From positions 124,001 to 188,000 of the forward strand of contig CAKSPZ010000001.1 in NCBI GenBank assembly GCA_934486635.1: a stretch of DNA of 64,000 nt, read 5' to 3'. The notes under the pieces are model-generated. The model did no database searches. It had not been told where the DNA came from and worked only from the letters and a program-made list of their open reading frames with translations. Of this stretch, positions 25,084 to 34,572 are shown one piece after another; position 1 is the stretch's first letter; each line of letters begins with the position of its first letter. Position numbers and translations under genes: made by a program. Origin of the DNA: an uncultured Eubacteriales bacterium (GTDB lineage Bacteria; Bacillota; Clostridia; Oscillospirales; Acutalibacteraceae).

Positions 25084-25127
25084 AGGGAGTGCAAAAATTC
25101 AGCTAAAACTGAATTTTTGCACTCCCT
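25084..25127. terminator. Terminator after ptsI, back to back with the corA terminator
   Basis: A perfect 19-bp inverted repeat (25084-25102 with 25109-25127) has loop CTAAAA. On the minus strand it follows the ptsI stop codon. Confidence 0.85.
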
Positions 25128-25142
25128 TATCATTTTTTATAT

Positions 25143-26876
25143 TTATTTTCTTAATGACAAAGTATATTTAACTAGCATATTTTTAACAGCAGTATTATCA
25201 GTTAATTTTAAAATATTCATTGAAAGCTTTTTTACATTTTGGTATTGTATATGCGAAATATCTTTTTTACATTTCAATAAAAAGTTTGGATTAACAGAAA
25301 TATTTTTTAAACCAAATCCGATTATTGCTGGTAATAATAGTGAATTTGCAGCAGCTTCGCCACATATATTACAAGGAATATTATATTTTTTTGCGGATTT
25401 TACAGTATAATTAATAAGACGCAAAACAGAAGGATGATATGGAGAGTATAGATTTGCAACTTGTGGATTATTTCTGTCGGTGGCCATAGTATACTGAATT
25501 AAATCATTAGTTCCAATACTAAAAAAGTCACACTCTTTAGCAAAAATATCAGACATTATAGCGGCGGATGGAGTTTCTATCATTATACCTAATTTTATTT
25601 GTTTATTATATTTTATATTTTCATTATCTAATTCTTCTTTTACTTCATTTATAATATTTTTAGCAGCTATTAGTTCAGTTAAAGAAGATACCATTGGAAG
25701 TAAAAGTTTTACATTACCATAAATGCTAGCTCTAAATATTGCTTTTAATTGAGTTCGAAAAAGAATAGTTTTATCAAGACAAACTCGAATTCCACGATAC
25801 CCAAGGGCTGGATTTTCTTCTAAATTATGTTTAAGATATGGTAAACTTTTATCTCCACCAATATCAATAGTCCTTATTGTAACAGTTTTATTTGTAAATA
25901 TTTTAATAATATTTTTATAAATATCAAATTGTTCATCTTCACTTGGAGGAATTGATTTGTTTATATAAATAAATTCACTTCTAAATAAACCTATGCCATC
26001 AGCTGCATTTTCGGCAGCTTTTTTTGCTTCGGCAAGACAAGTAATATTTGCATACAGATTTATTTTTTCTCCGTCAGCTGTAATACAAGGACTATTTTTA
26101 AATGTATTGAGGTAAGATTTTGCCAAAATATTATTGGTATTTGTAAATCTATACTCGAAAAGTTTATTTTCGTCAGGATTTATAACAATTTCTCCTGTTG
26201 CTCCGTTTAATGCAACTAAATCTCCATTTTTTACAAGTGAGAAAATATTGTTAATATTAAAAACAGCAGGAATTTCAAGGGATCTTGCAATAATACAAGC
26301 ATGAGAATCTTTTCCACCTTTTTTCGCTATTATACCTGAAATTTTTGAAAAATCTATTTTCATAGAATCAGAAATAGTAAGTTCTTCACATACTAATATA
26401 GTATTTTCAGGAAATTCTTTAATGGGTTTATTTTTTACATTTAAAAGTACACCTAAAAGACGATTTTTTATATCTGTAATATCTAAAGCACGTTCTTTAA
26501 GGTAATCAAAGTCCATTGTTTCAAAGGATTTTGCAATAACATTAAGCCCATCATTTACAGCAGCTTCGGCATTAAAGTTTTTTTCTTCGATAAGTCTTAA
26601 CACTTCTGAAACAACTCGACGATCTTCTATAATCATAATATATGCATTTAAAATTTCAGATTTTGTTAAATTCTGCTTTAAAGATTTATCATTGTATATT
26701 GCTTTAGTTTCATTCTTAATTTTGTTTAGTGCTTGAAGAAATCGTTCGGATTCCGCTTTTTTGTCAGAAATTTTATATCTTGGAATTATTATTTTTTCTT
26801 TCTCTAAAATTACAGTTTTGCCAATGCCAACACCAAAGGAAACTCCGAGACCTGATATTTTTTTTGTTTCTATCAT
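25143..26876 (-). CDS. ptsI: PTS enzyme I (phosphoenolpyruvate-protein phosphotransferase)
   Basis: The 577-residue protein contains the phosphohistidine motif GGKDSHACIIARSLEIPA (active His near residue 190), the PEP-binding segments ADGIGLFRSEFIY and RTIDIGGDKSLPYL, GIMIETPSAA, and the C-terminal FFSIGTNDLIQYTMATDR with CGEAAANS. It takes phosphate from PEP and passes it to HPr to drive sugar uptake. The usual HPr gene is not adjacent. The gene lies 83 bp after the carboxypeptidase gene on the same strand. The usual GGRTSHAAI is GGKDSHACI here, which changes side residues but keeps the active His. Confidence 0.96.
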   Translation of the reverse strand: MIETKKISGLGVSFGVGIGKTVILEKEKIIIPRYKISDKKAESERFLQALNKIKNETKAIYNDKSLKQNLTKSEILNAYIMIIEDRRVVSEVLRLIEEKNFNAEAAVNDGLNVIAKSFETMDFDYLKERALDITDIKNRLLGVLLNVKNKPIKEFPENTILVCEELTISDSMKIDFSKISGIIAKKGGKDSHACIIARSLEIPAVFNINNIFSLVKNGDLVALNGATGEIVINPDENKLFEYRFTNTNNILAKSYLNTFKNSPCITADGEKINLYANITCLAEAKKAAENAADGIGLFRSEFIYINKSIPPSEDEQFDIYKNIIKIFTNKTVTIRTIDIGGDKSLPYLKHNLEENPALGYRGIRVCLDKTILFRTQLKAIFRASIYGNVKLLLPMVSSLTELIAAKNIINEVKEELDNENIKYNKQIKLGIMIETPSAAIMSDIFAKECDFFSIGTNDLIQYTMATDRNNPQVANLYSPYHPSVLRLINYTVKSAKKYNIPCNICGEAAANSLLLPAIIGFGLKNISVNPNFLLKCKKDISHIQYQNVKKLSMNILKLTDNTAVKNMLVKYTLSLRK

Positions 26877-26959
26877 TTTTAAAAGTCACTCCCAAAGAAG
26901 TAAATTTTATATATCTTAGTTTAAGAATAGAATAACATATTTATTTAATAAAAAATAAA

Positions 26960-28291
26960 TTATTTATACCTTTTATGAACTTTACTTTTTTTGCGCCTAA
27001 ATCTTTTATTATGAGAGAAAAACAATATTATATAAGCGACAATAAGAATTGCTACTATAGCAAGTGAAATTTTAAACCAAATAGAACTTATTATATTACT
27101 TATACACTGAATAAAAAATAAAATAAAATTTCTGTTTACATCTTCTCCAGCAACTAAATCGATACGAGCTAGTTCTTTATTAGCATATGATAATAAAGCT
27201 GTACCCACTTTTTGACCGGTTTTAATTGGAGCATCAACAGAATCAGGTTTTTCTATTTTTATGTCTATACTTGATGTATTTACATTTTTAGGTAATAAAG
27301 CTGAATAATTTTCGGAGGGATAAAGTAAGATACAATCCTTATCAGTAGAAAGATTAACAGGTATTTCTGTTAAAGGGTCATTTTTTTTCAACACAGGTTT
27401 TAGTTCAAGATTAGTTAATGCCCATTTGTATAAGGACTTTGAGTCAAGCATAGCATAATTATCTGTAACTTTGTTACCGGCAGTATCTTTAATTGGAGCC
27501 CCAAGTGCAACACAAAGATAAGAGTAGCCATTATGAACAGCAGATGAAACCAAACAATAACCAGCTTCTTCAGTGTTGCCATTTTTTATACCTCTTGCAT
27601 ACTGATAATAATATTTTCCTCCTCTGGATAGGTCAATCATACTGTTTGTGGTGACTAAAGGATATTTATCTTCACCCATAATATAAGAGGTAGATGAAGA
27701 TGAAATATCAATAAAATTAGGTAAAGTCATAGCGTATTTTGCTATAATTGATAAGTCCTTAGCTGTAGTATAATGATTTTCATCGTGTAAGCCATGCGGA
27801 TTCATAAAATGAGTGTTTTTACAACCTAATTCAGTAGCTTTATCATTCATCATTTTGACGAAGTTATCAATATTACCATTACCAACATAGTCAGCTAAAA
27901 CCAATGCAGCATCATTGCCCGATTTTATCATGAGACAATGGAGAAGTTGGGTTACTGTTAAATTATCGTTTGCTTTAATGTTAGCAATAGAACTACCGGT
28001 ACCAAGCAATTTGTCAATTAATTCTTTACGAATGGTGATTATAGTATGGTCAAAATCTTTAACGTGTTCAGCAGTAATAATATATGTCATTATTTTAGTT
28101 AAAGAAGCAGGAAACATTATTTTATCACTGTTCTTTTCATATGCTACTGTGTCTGTATCTAAATTTAATAAATAAATAGCTTCACATGATGGGGTAAAAT
28201 CTATATTAAAATTTGCGGCAAAAGAAACCCTTGGAATATAGTAAATTAAAAATAATGCTGATAAAAATAAACAAATGATTTTTTTAAGCAT
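26960..28291 (-). CDS. D-alanyl-D-alanine carboxypeptidase (PBP5/DacF type) with altered KTG motif
   Basis: The 443-residue protein has a signal peptide (ending SFAAN), the serine nucleophile motif SLTK (63-66), SGN (124-126), a C-terminal PBP5-like beta domain and a C-terminal membrane helix (about 400-425) with a basic tail. These are the marks of D,D-carboxypeptidases that trim the terminal D-Ala of wall pentapeptides outside the membrane. The third motif, normally KTG, reads KNG (236-238), where the surrounding GIKxGxTxEAGYCL is otherwise conserved. Activity may be changed. It could be a vegetative or sporulation enzyme. Confidence 0.9.
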   Translation of the reverse strand: MLKKIICLFLSALFLIYYIPRVSFAANFNIDFTPSCEAIYLLNLDTDTVAYEKNSDKIMFPASLTKIMTYIITAEHVKDFDHTIITIRKELIDKLLGTGSSIANIKANDNLTVTQLLHCLMIKSGNDAALVLADYVGNGNIDNFVKMMNDKATELGCKNTHFMNPHGLHDENHYTTAKDLSIIAKYAMTLPNFIDISSSSTSYIMGEDKYPLVTTNSMIDLSRGGKYYYQYARGIKNGNTEEAGYCLVSSAVHNGYSYLCVALGAPIKDTAGNKVTDNYAMLDSKSLYKWALTNLELKPVLKKNDPLTEIPVNLSTDKDCILLYPSENYSALLPKNVNTSSIDIKIEKPDSVDAPIKTGQKVGTALLSYANKELARIDLVAGEDVNRNFILFFIQCISNIISSIWFKISLAIVAILIVAYIILFFSHNKRFRRKKSKVHKRYK

Positions 28292-28326
28292 GGAAATTCT
28301 CCTCTTAATGTGTTATTATAATTTAT

Positions 28327-28355
28327 ATTCTACAGCAATTTTATTGTATTGGCAA
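28327..28355 (-). promoter_or_regulatory. Promoter of the D,D-carboxypeptidase gene
   Basis: On the minus strand TTGCCA (28355-28350) and TAGAAT (28332-28327) are 17 bp apart, about 35 nt before the start codon. Confidence 0.5.
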
Positions 28356-28408
28356 ATAGTAAAAATTTATTTTAAACATTATTTTTTTTATGTGGGAGGA
28401 ATGATGAT

Positions 28409-29071
28409 TTGGTTTACATAACAGGAGATTTACACGGGGATATTTCAAGACTTGAAAAGATGAATTTAAAAAAATATGATACACTTATTGTATGTGGAGA
28501 CTTTGGTTTTATTTGGGATGACAGTGAATTAGAAAAAAAATATATAAAAAAAATTAGTAAGCTACCATATATGATTCTTTTTGTAGAGGGTACTCATGAA
28601 AATTTCGACTTATTAAAAAAATACCCTGAGAAAGATTTTGCTAAAAGTCAAGCAAGGCAAATAACAGATAATATATATCAATTGTTACGTGGCCATATAT
28701 ACGAGATTGATGGACATACATTTTTTACATTTGGTGGAGGAGAAAGTGTAGATAAAGAAATAAGACAAGCTTATAATAACTATTGGCCAGAAGAGCTCCC
28801 AACTGTAAATGAAATGAAAAATGCTGTTGCTAATTTAGATAAAGTAAATAGAAAAGTTGATTACATTATAACTCATGAACCATCTGCAAGAGTAAAAGGC
28901 CTTTTTTGCGATAAGATAGATAACATTAATACTTTAAATAGATTTTTCGATGATGTTTCAAAACAAGTGCAATATAAAAAATGGTTTTTTGGAAGTGTAC
29001 ATAAGGATAGACAAGTTCCACCTAATTACATGGCAATGTTTACGTCTGTTTTAAGTATTGATGAAAATTAA
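28409..29071 (+). CDS. Metallophosphoesterase
   Basis: The 220-residue protein shows the calcineurin-like blocks GDLHGD (6-11), CGDFG, GTHENF and THEPS, ending with FFGSVHKDRQV where GxxH is expected. The third block is usually GNHE; here a Thr replaces the metal-binding Asn. The substrate is unknown; such proteins may act on nucleotides or phosphoproteins. The start is TTG at 28409, 8 nt after GGAGGA; the ATGs at 28401 and 28404 are too close to it and out of frame or badly spaced. sbcD starts 18 bp later, so this gene probably leads that operon. Confidence 0.82.
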   Translation: MVYITGDLHGDISRLEKMNLKKYDTLIVCGDFGFIWDDSELEKKYIKKISKLPYMILFVEGTHENFDLLKKYPEKDFAKSQARQITDNIYQLLRGHIYEIDGHTFFTFGGGESVDKEIRQAYNNYWPEELPTVNEMKNAVANLDKVNRKVDYIITHEPSARVKGLFCDKIDNINTLNRFFDDVSKQVQYKKWFFGSVHKDRQVPPNYMAMFTSVLSIDEN

Positions 29072-29088
29072 TTTGGAGTATTTATTTT

Positions 29089-30240
29089 ATGAAAATTTTA
29101 CATACATCAGATTGGCATTTGGGAAAGGTAATATATAATGTGTCAATGATAGATGATCAAAGATATTTTATAAATGAAGTGCTTTTTAAGATTGTTTGCA
29201 GGGAAAAACCGGATTTATTAATAATTTCAGGAGATATCTTTGATAGACAAATAGCTTCTCTTGAGGCAATAAAATTGTTTGATGATTTTCTAACTGAAAT
29301 TTGTAAAAAACATAAAATACCTGTTGCAATTATTACTGGTAATCATGATTCAGCAGATAGAATTTCTGTAGCATCAGAAATTTTAAAGGATAATGGAGTT
29401 TATATTGTATCTTATTTAAATGATAAAAATAAAAACATTGCTGTTTTTGACAGTACTGAAAAAGTAAATGTTGTTTTGCTGCCGTATTTTGATTTGCAGA
29501 CAGCAAGAAGTTATCTTAATAATGAAGAAATATCCTTGAGTGAGGCATATAATAAAATTTTATGCGAAATAAAAGAAAGCTTAAATGAAACTGATTTTAA
29601 TATTTTGGTGTCACATTGCTTTGTTACAGGAACTAAAAATTTTAGTTCAGAAGAAAATCTTTCTGTAGGTAGTGTTGATGAAATAAATAATGAAGTTTTT
29701 AGTGGATTCGATTACGTTGCTCTTGGTCACATACATTCACCACAGAATATTAATTCAAAAATAAGATATAGTGGGGCTCCTTTAAAATATTCATTTGATG
29801 AACCTGATAAAAATAAGACAATTTCTTTAATAGAAATAAAGGGTAAATCGTTTAACATTAAGGAAATAACTATAAATCCAAAACATAACATGAGGACAAT
29901 AAAAGGTAATTTTAATGAGATAATATCTCAGGCCAAAATAAATCCAAGTAATGATTATATTTGTGTAGAGCTTACTGACGATAAGCCAATATATATGCCA
30001 ATGCCACAGTTAAGAGTATATTATCCAAATATTTTAACTGTAAAAAGTGAATGGATAAAAAATATTAATGTAGATAATGAAAATATTTTAAAAAATAAAA
30101 TAATATCATGTAGTGAAAAAAATGAAAAATATATTTTTACTCAATTTTTGAAAGAAATATGTAACATCGAACCAGAGAAGGATGATTACGAAATTTTTGA
30201 CAAAGTATGTAAAGAATTGAGAAAGGAGGAAGAAATGTGA
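29089..30240 (+). CDS. sbcD: SbcD exonuclease subunit (Mre11-like)
   Basis: The 383-residue nuclease has the Mre11-type blocks TSDWHLGK, ISGDIFDRQIAS, ITGNHDSADR, VSHCFVTG and ALGHIHSPQ. With SbcC it forms an ATP-driven nuclease that opens hairpins and processes blocked DNA ends. Its end overlaps sbcC by 4 bp (ATGTGA-type), as expected for a tight pair. Ribosome site: TTTGGAG. Confidence 0.95.
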   Translation: MKILHTSDWHLGKVIYNVSMIDDQRYFINEVLFKIVCREKPDLLIISGDIFDRQIASLEAIKLFDDFLTEICKKHKIPVAIITGNHDSADRISVASEILKDNGVYIVSYLNDKNKNIAVFDSTEKVNVVLLPYFDLQTARSYLNNEEISLSEAYNKILCEIKESLNETDFNILVSHCFVTGTKNFSSEENLSVGSVDEINNEVFSGFDYVALGHIHSPQNINSKIRYSGAPLKYSFDEPDKNKTISLIEIKGKSFNIKEITINPKHNMRTIKGNFNEIISQAKINPSNDYICVELTDDKPIYMPMPQLRVYYPNILTVKSEWIKNINVDNENILKNKIISCSEKNEKYIFTQFLKEICNIEPEKDDYEIFDKVCKELRKEEEM

Positions 30241-32939
30241 TACCTATTTCAATTACTATGCAGGCCTTTGGTCCATATGAAAGTAAAAAAGTTATAAACT
30301 TTAATGGGCTTAATAAAAAAGGCCTTTTTTTAATTACAGGGAAAACAGGTTCAGGAAAAACAACAATCTTGGATGCAATATGTGTAGCTTTATATTGTAA
30401 ATCTACAGGAGGACTTAGAACTTTTAAAGAGTTAAGAAATGTATCCTGCGATGAATCAATTGATACAATTGTAGAATTTGTATTTAACTTGAGAGACAAT
30501 ACATATAAGTTTCAAAGGCTATTACATATGCATAAAATAAAAGGAAAAGAGAAAAAAGAACTTAGAGATGAACATAATTGCTGGAAAAAACAAGATAATC
30601 AATGGGTTTTATTAAGTTCAGGTGCAGAATCAAAAGTTAGAAGCATGGCTCAAGAAATTATTGGCCTTGATTGTGAACAATTTTCTAAGGTTATAATTTT
30701 ACCTCAAGGAGAATTTAAAAATCTTTTAGTTGCAAGCTCAGTTGAAAAAGCAAAAATATTTACAACTTTATTTAAAACAGATAAGTACCAGAAAATAATA
30801 AATAGGTTTCAAAAAATATCAGAAGATTTAAAACTAACTATAAACAATAGTTTAATAATTAAGAAAAATCTTTTGAATGCTCATTCGGTAAATAGTTTAG
30901 AAGAATTAAAAACTAAAGTGTCTGATACAGAAAATTCGTTAAATGAAAATAGGGAGAGACAAAAAGAACTTACAAGAAAGATTAGTTTGTTAAGAAAAAA
31001 ATTAGAATTTGAAAAAATGTATGAAACTTTAAAAAAAGATGAGCAATTAAAGTATAATGAAAAAAGTAAGTTTGAAAAAAATTTAAAATTAGCAGAACAG
31101 CAGTATAATGAAAAAAAGGATTTTAACTATAAAATTGAGCAATTAAAGTTAAAAGAACAGACTTTTTTTAAAATAGTCAATGACTTAAATGGAAACTTAA
31201 ATAAAATTCAAAAGTACTCAAGTCTGAATAATGAGAAAATTAAATATGAGGCTTTGTTAAAAGAAATTTTACCTCAAGTACAGAACATGAAAAAGAAAAT
31301 AAATGACATAAAAACAATAATTACAGAGAAAAAAGAAACACAAAAAGAATTGGAACGAATAACAGAGAATTTGCAAAACACATATGTAAAATTTCAAAAA
31401 ATAAAACAAGAAAATGAACAATTTAAGTTACTAGAGCAGTTAGGATTAGAAGTAGAAAAAGTAAAAAAAGAATATAACTTAATTGTTGGAAACTATAATT
31501 CGCAAAAATTAAAATTGGATATCTTAAAACAAAAGAAATTTGAAATAGAAGAAACTTTATTTTCGCGCGAATGTGTAAAAATTGCTGAAAAATTGATTGA
31601 AAATGAACCTTGTCCGGTTTGTGGTTCAAGAAAACATCCTCATGCAGCAAATAGAAAAACAATAAATGAAGAAGATTTTTCAAGTATGCTTAAAAATGTT
31701 AATGATTTAATTAAAAATGAAGAGGAAATATTTAACCAAATAAGACAGGATAAGGAAAATAAAATGGCACTATTAAATTTATACGAGAGGAATTATGATA
31801 AACAAAAGAACATTTGTGAAACTTTAAGTATGTCTGAAGAAGAAAATATTAAATATTTAGAAGCGCTTGAAAAACAATTAAAAAAAGAAAAAAAGGCTGA
31901 TGAACATTTAAAAGAATTGAAAAAACAAATAAATGAATGTGAAAGTTCTTTAAAAAAAGAAGATGCTATTTTTAATGATTGCAAAATAAAACAAGAAAAT
32001 GCTCAGAAAAATATTGAAATTATCAGTGAAAAACAAAAATATTTATTAGCAGAAAAAATGCTTTTTACTGAAGATGAAGTAAAACAAAAAATTCAGGAAA
32101 ATACAGAAAATATAAAAAAATGTGAGGATTTGCAAAAACAATTATTAAATAGTTTGCAAAAATCAAAAATGGATGTAGAAGTTAATGCTGAACGCTTAAA
32201 AAATGCACAAATTGCCTATAACAAAGCTAATGAAAAACTTGAAGAACTTTTAATTGAAAAAAAAGAATATGATACGCTTTTAAATGAAAAATCAGAACAA
32301 GATTTAAATGAATATATTAAGAAAAATGATTTTATAATAGAAACTATAGGTAAATTATCTCAGATAAAATTGTCTTGTTTGGAATCTGAAAATCAAATTT
32401 TAAAACTTGATGAAGATTTAGAAAATTTAAGATTAAAATATTCTAAAATAGAAAAATTATCACAACTTTTATCAGGAAGTAATCCTCAAAAGATGCCAAT
32501 AAAGATTTTTGTTTTGGGAATAATGTTAGATGAAGTTTTATGCCGAGCAAATGTTTATTTTGCTCAGTTCAGTAATAACAGATATAGTTTAAGTAGAACA
32601 TCAAAATTAGCAGTTAAGGGGTATAGTGGATTAGACATTGATGTTTTTGACTCGTATTATGGTGCAGTAAGGCCGGTAAAAACTTTGTCTGGAGGAGAAC
32701 TATTTTTAGCCTCATTATCCTTAGCGTTTGGTTTGTCGGATGTTATACAAAGTTTCTCAGGCGGAATTAGATTAGATTCAATATTTATTGATGAAGGATT
32801 TGGTTCGCTTGATTTGCAATCACTTGATACAGCAGTAAATGCCTTTTCAAGTGTTATAAAAAGTGGTAGAATAATAGGGATTATATCCCATGTTGATGAG
32901 TTGAAAAATAAAATAGAAGCTAAAATCCAAGTTGATTAA
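30237..32939 (+). CDS. sbcC: SbcC ATPase subunit (Rad50-like)
   Basis: The 900-residue SMC-like protein has Walker A GKTGSGKTT near residue 36, Q-loop region QGEFKNLL, two long coiled-coil arms, a zinc hook CPVCGSRKHP (Cys459 and Cys462), the ABC signature LSGGE and Walker B SIFIDEGFGSLD. The length is somewhat below the ~1,000 common for SbcC, mainly because of shorter arms. It partners SbcD. The start is GTG at 30237 within the end of sbcD. Confidence 0.96.
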   Translation: MIPISITMQAFGPYESKKVINFNGLNKKGLFLITGKTGSGKTTILDAICVALYCKSTGGLRTFKELRNVSCDESIDTIVEFVFNLRDNTYKFQRLLHMHKIKGKEKKELRDEHNCWKKQDNQWVLLSSGAESKVRSMAQEIIGLDCEQFSKVIILPQGEFKNLLVASSVEKAKIFTTLFKTDKYQKIINRFQKISEDLKLTINNSLIIKKNLLNAHSVNSLEELKTKVSDTENSLNENRERQKELTRKISLLRKKLEFEKMYETLKKDEQLKYNEKSKFEKNLKLAEQQYNEKKDFNYKIEQLKLKEQTFFKIVNDLNGNLNKIQKYSSLNNEKIKYEALLKEILPQVQNMKKKINDIKTIITEKKETQKELERITENLQNTYVKFQKIKQENEQFKLLEQLGLEVEKVKKEYNLIVGNYNSQKLKLDILKQKKFEIEETLFSRECVKIAEKLIENEPCPVCGSRKHPHAANRKTINEEDFSSMLKNVNDLIKNEEEIFNQIRQDKENKMALLNLYERNYDKQKNICETLSMSEEENIKYLEALEKQLKKEKKADEHLKELKKQINECESSLKKEDAIFNDCKIKQENAQKNIEIISEKQKYLLAEKMLFTEDEVKQKIQENTENIKKCEDLQKQLLNSLQKSKMDVEVNAERLKNAQIAYNKANEKLEELLIEKKEYDTLLNEKSEQDLNEYIKKNDFIIETIGKLSQIKLSCLESENQILKLDEDLENLRLKYSKIEKLSQLLSGSNPQKMPIKIFVLGIMLDEVLCRANVYFAQFSNNRYSLSRTSKLAVKGYSGLDIDVFDSYYGAVRPVKTLSGGELFLASLSLAFGLSDVIQSFSGGIRLDSIFIDEGFGSLDLQSLDTAVNAFSSVIKSGRIIGIISHVDELKNKIEAKIQVD

Positions 32940-32966
32940 AATTTGATTTTTACTGAGGTGAATGTT

Positions 32967-33848
32967 TTGAGCGAAATAAATAATAAAAAAATTATATATA
33001 AGGTGAGTATAAACACGGTGATAGTCAACTTTGTTTTGACTATTATAAAATTAATAGCTGGAATTGTTGGGCATTCAGTTGCGATGATTTCAGATGCGAT
33101 ACATTCGGGGTCTGATGTTTTAAGTACTTTCGTTGTCATGATTGGAGCAAAGTTGTCAAGCAAAAAAGCAGATGAAAAACATCCATATGGGCACGAAAAA
33201 ATAGAATGTATAGCTGCAATCATTTTAGCTTTAATGTTATTGGTTACTGCAATTACTATTGGAGTTTATGGTGTAAATATTATTAAAAATATTTTAAATG
33301 GGGAAATAGTTATTCCATCAGCTATTGCTGCCATATCCGCAGTTTTATCTATTATTGTAAAAGAATGGATGTATCAATATACAAGAAAAGCAGCTAAAAA
33401 AATAAATTCTACGTCTTTGTATGCGGATGCATGGCATCACCGTTCAGATGCATTATCATCCATAGGTTCTTTAATTGGTATAATAGGTGCTATGTGTGGG
33501 TTTCCATTACTTGACCCCATTGCTTCACTTGTAATTTGTTTTATAATTGTAAAAGTAGCATATGATATATTAAAAACATCACTTGCACAAATTATAGATA
33601 CTGCAGCACCTGAACAGGTTGAGAATCAAATTAGAGATATAATTTTTAGCTACAATGACGTAAAAAATATAGATATGTTAAAAACAAGACTATTTGGAAA
33701 CCGTATATATGTGGATATAGAAATTGAAATGGATCAAAATATGAGCTTTAATGAGGTTCATGATATAACACATAAATTACATGATGATATAGAAAGTAGC
33801 AATGCTTTAATAAAACATTGCATGATTCACGCAAATCCAACTAGATAA
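32967..33848 (+). CDS. Cation diffusion facilitator (metal efflux) protein
   Basis: The 293-residue membrane protein has six hydrophobic segments and the CDF metal-site motifs AMISDAIHSGSD in TM2 and DAWHHRSDALSS in TM5, with HPYGHEKIECIA between TM2 and TM3, and a cytoplasmic C-terminal domain (from about residue 205). CDF proteins export Zn2+, Mn2+, Fe2+ or similar in exchange for protons; the metal cannot be fixed here. The start TTG at 32967 is chosen because GAGGTG is 6 nt upstream; the frame extends back to 32943 without a ribosome site. It follows sbcC by 27 bp. Confidence 0.9.
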   Translation: MSEINNKKIIYKVSINTVIVNFVLTIIKLIAGIVGHSVAMISDAIHSGSDVLSTFVVMIGAKLSSKKADEKHPYGHEKIECIAAIILALMLLVTAITIGVYGVNIIKNILNGEIVIPSAIAAISAVLSIIVKEWMYQYTRKAAKKINSTSLYADAWHHRSDALSSIGSLIGIIGAMCGFPLLDPIASLVICFIIVKVAYDILKTSLAQIIDTAAPEQVENQIRDIIFSYNDVKNIDMLKTRLFGNRIYVDIEIEMDQNMSFNEVHDITHKLHDDIESSNALIKHCMIHANPTR

Positions 33849-33910
33849 ATTCACGGTTTTTTTCCCAAGGTATATACTAAAAATAGGGTATATGATTGGG
33901 GTGAAGGACG

Positions 33911-34549
33911 GTGAAGAAAAAAAAATACAAGTATAGGAAATGGTCAATAAAGAAAAAATTTATAGTGATTTCAATTGTATTTTTGACTATTTCTATTTTA
34001 ATTGATCACCAAATGAGACCACTTGTAAAATCCATTGCATCTACTCAGGCACAAATAGTTTCAACAAATGTAATAAGCCAAGTGGTAATAGATGAAATTT
34101 CTAGGCTTGATATAGATTACTCTGACATAGTAGATATTCAAAAAGATGAAACCGGAAAAATTCTAGCTATTAAAACTGATATGAAAAAAGTTAATTCTTT
34201 AAAATCTTCAATTACTATGTCAGTACAAGAAAAAATAACAACTATGGGCAAAAGAAAAATAAATATTCCACTTGGTACTTTCTCAGGAACAGAAATTTTG
34301 AACGGGCGAGGACCTAAAATTCCATTGAGTGTATCAATGTCAGGAAGTGTAGTAACGGATTTTAAAAGTGAATTTTTAGCAGCAGGAATTAATCAAACAA
34401 AACATAGAGTATATCTTGATGTTAGCACAGAAGTTTTTGCGCTTATACCAGGATACCCTGTTAATACAGCAGTAAATACTAGTGTATTAATAGCAGAAAC
34501 TATAATTGTTGGAGATGTACCAGCTTTATTTGCAGGAAATAATCAATAA
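33911..34549 (+). CDS. yunB: Sporulation protein YunB
   Basis: The 212-residue protein has a basic N-terminus, one membrane segment (about 16-32) and the YunB family sequence including ASTQAQIVSTNVISQVV, PLGTFSGTEILNGRGPKIPL, NQTKHRVYLDV and VIVGDVPALF-like ending. YunB is made in the mother cell under SigE in Bacillus and is needed for normal spore formation; its biochemical role is not known. The start is GTG at 33911 after GAAGGACG. The next gene, ligA, is 23 bp away. Confidence 0.92.
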   Translation: MKKKKYKYRKWSIKKKFIVISIVFLTISILIDHQMRPLVKSIASTQAQIVSTNVISQVVIDEISRLDIDYSDIVDIQKDETGKILAIKTDMKKVNSLKSSITMSVQEKITTMGKRKINIPLGTFSGTEILNGRGPKIPLSVSMSGSVVTDFKSEFLAAGINQTKHRVYLDVSTEVFALIPGYPVNTAVNTSVLIAETIIVGDVPALFAGNNQ

Positions 34550-34572
34550 ATGAAAAGGTTGGAAAAAGTTAA

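Noticed and set aside
33849..33910. SigE promoter of yunB (TATATACT with TATATGAT)
   Set aside because: The -10 lacks the C of CATA; not distinguishable from AT-rich background.
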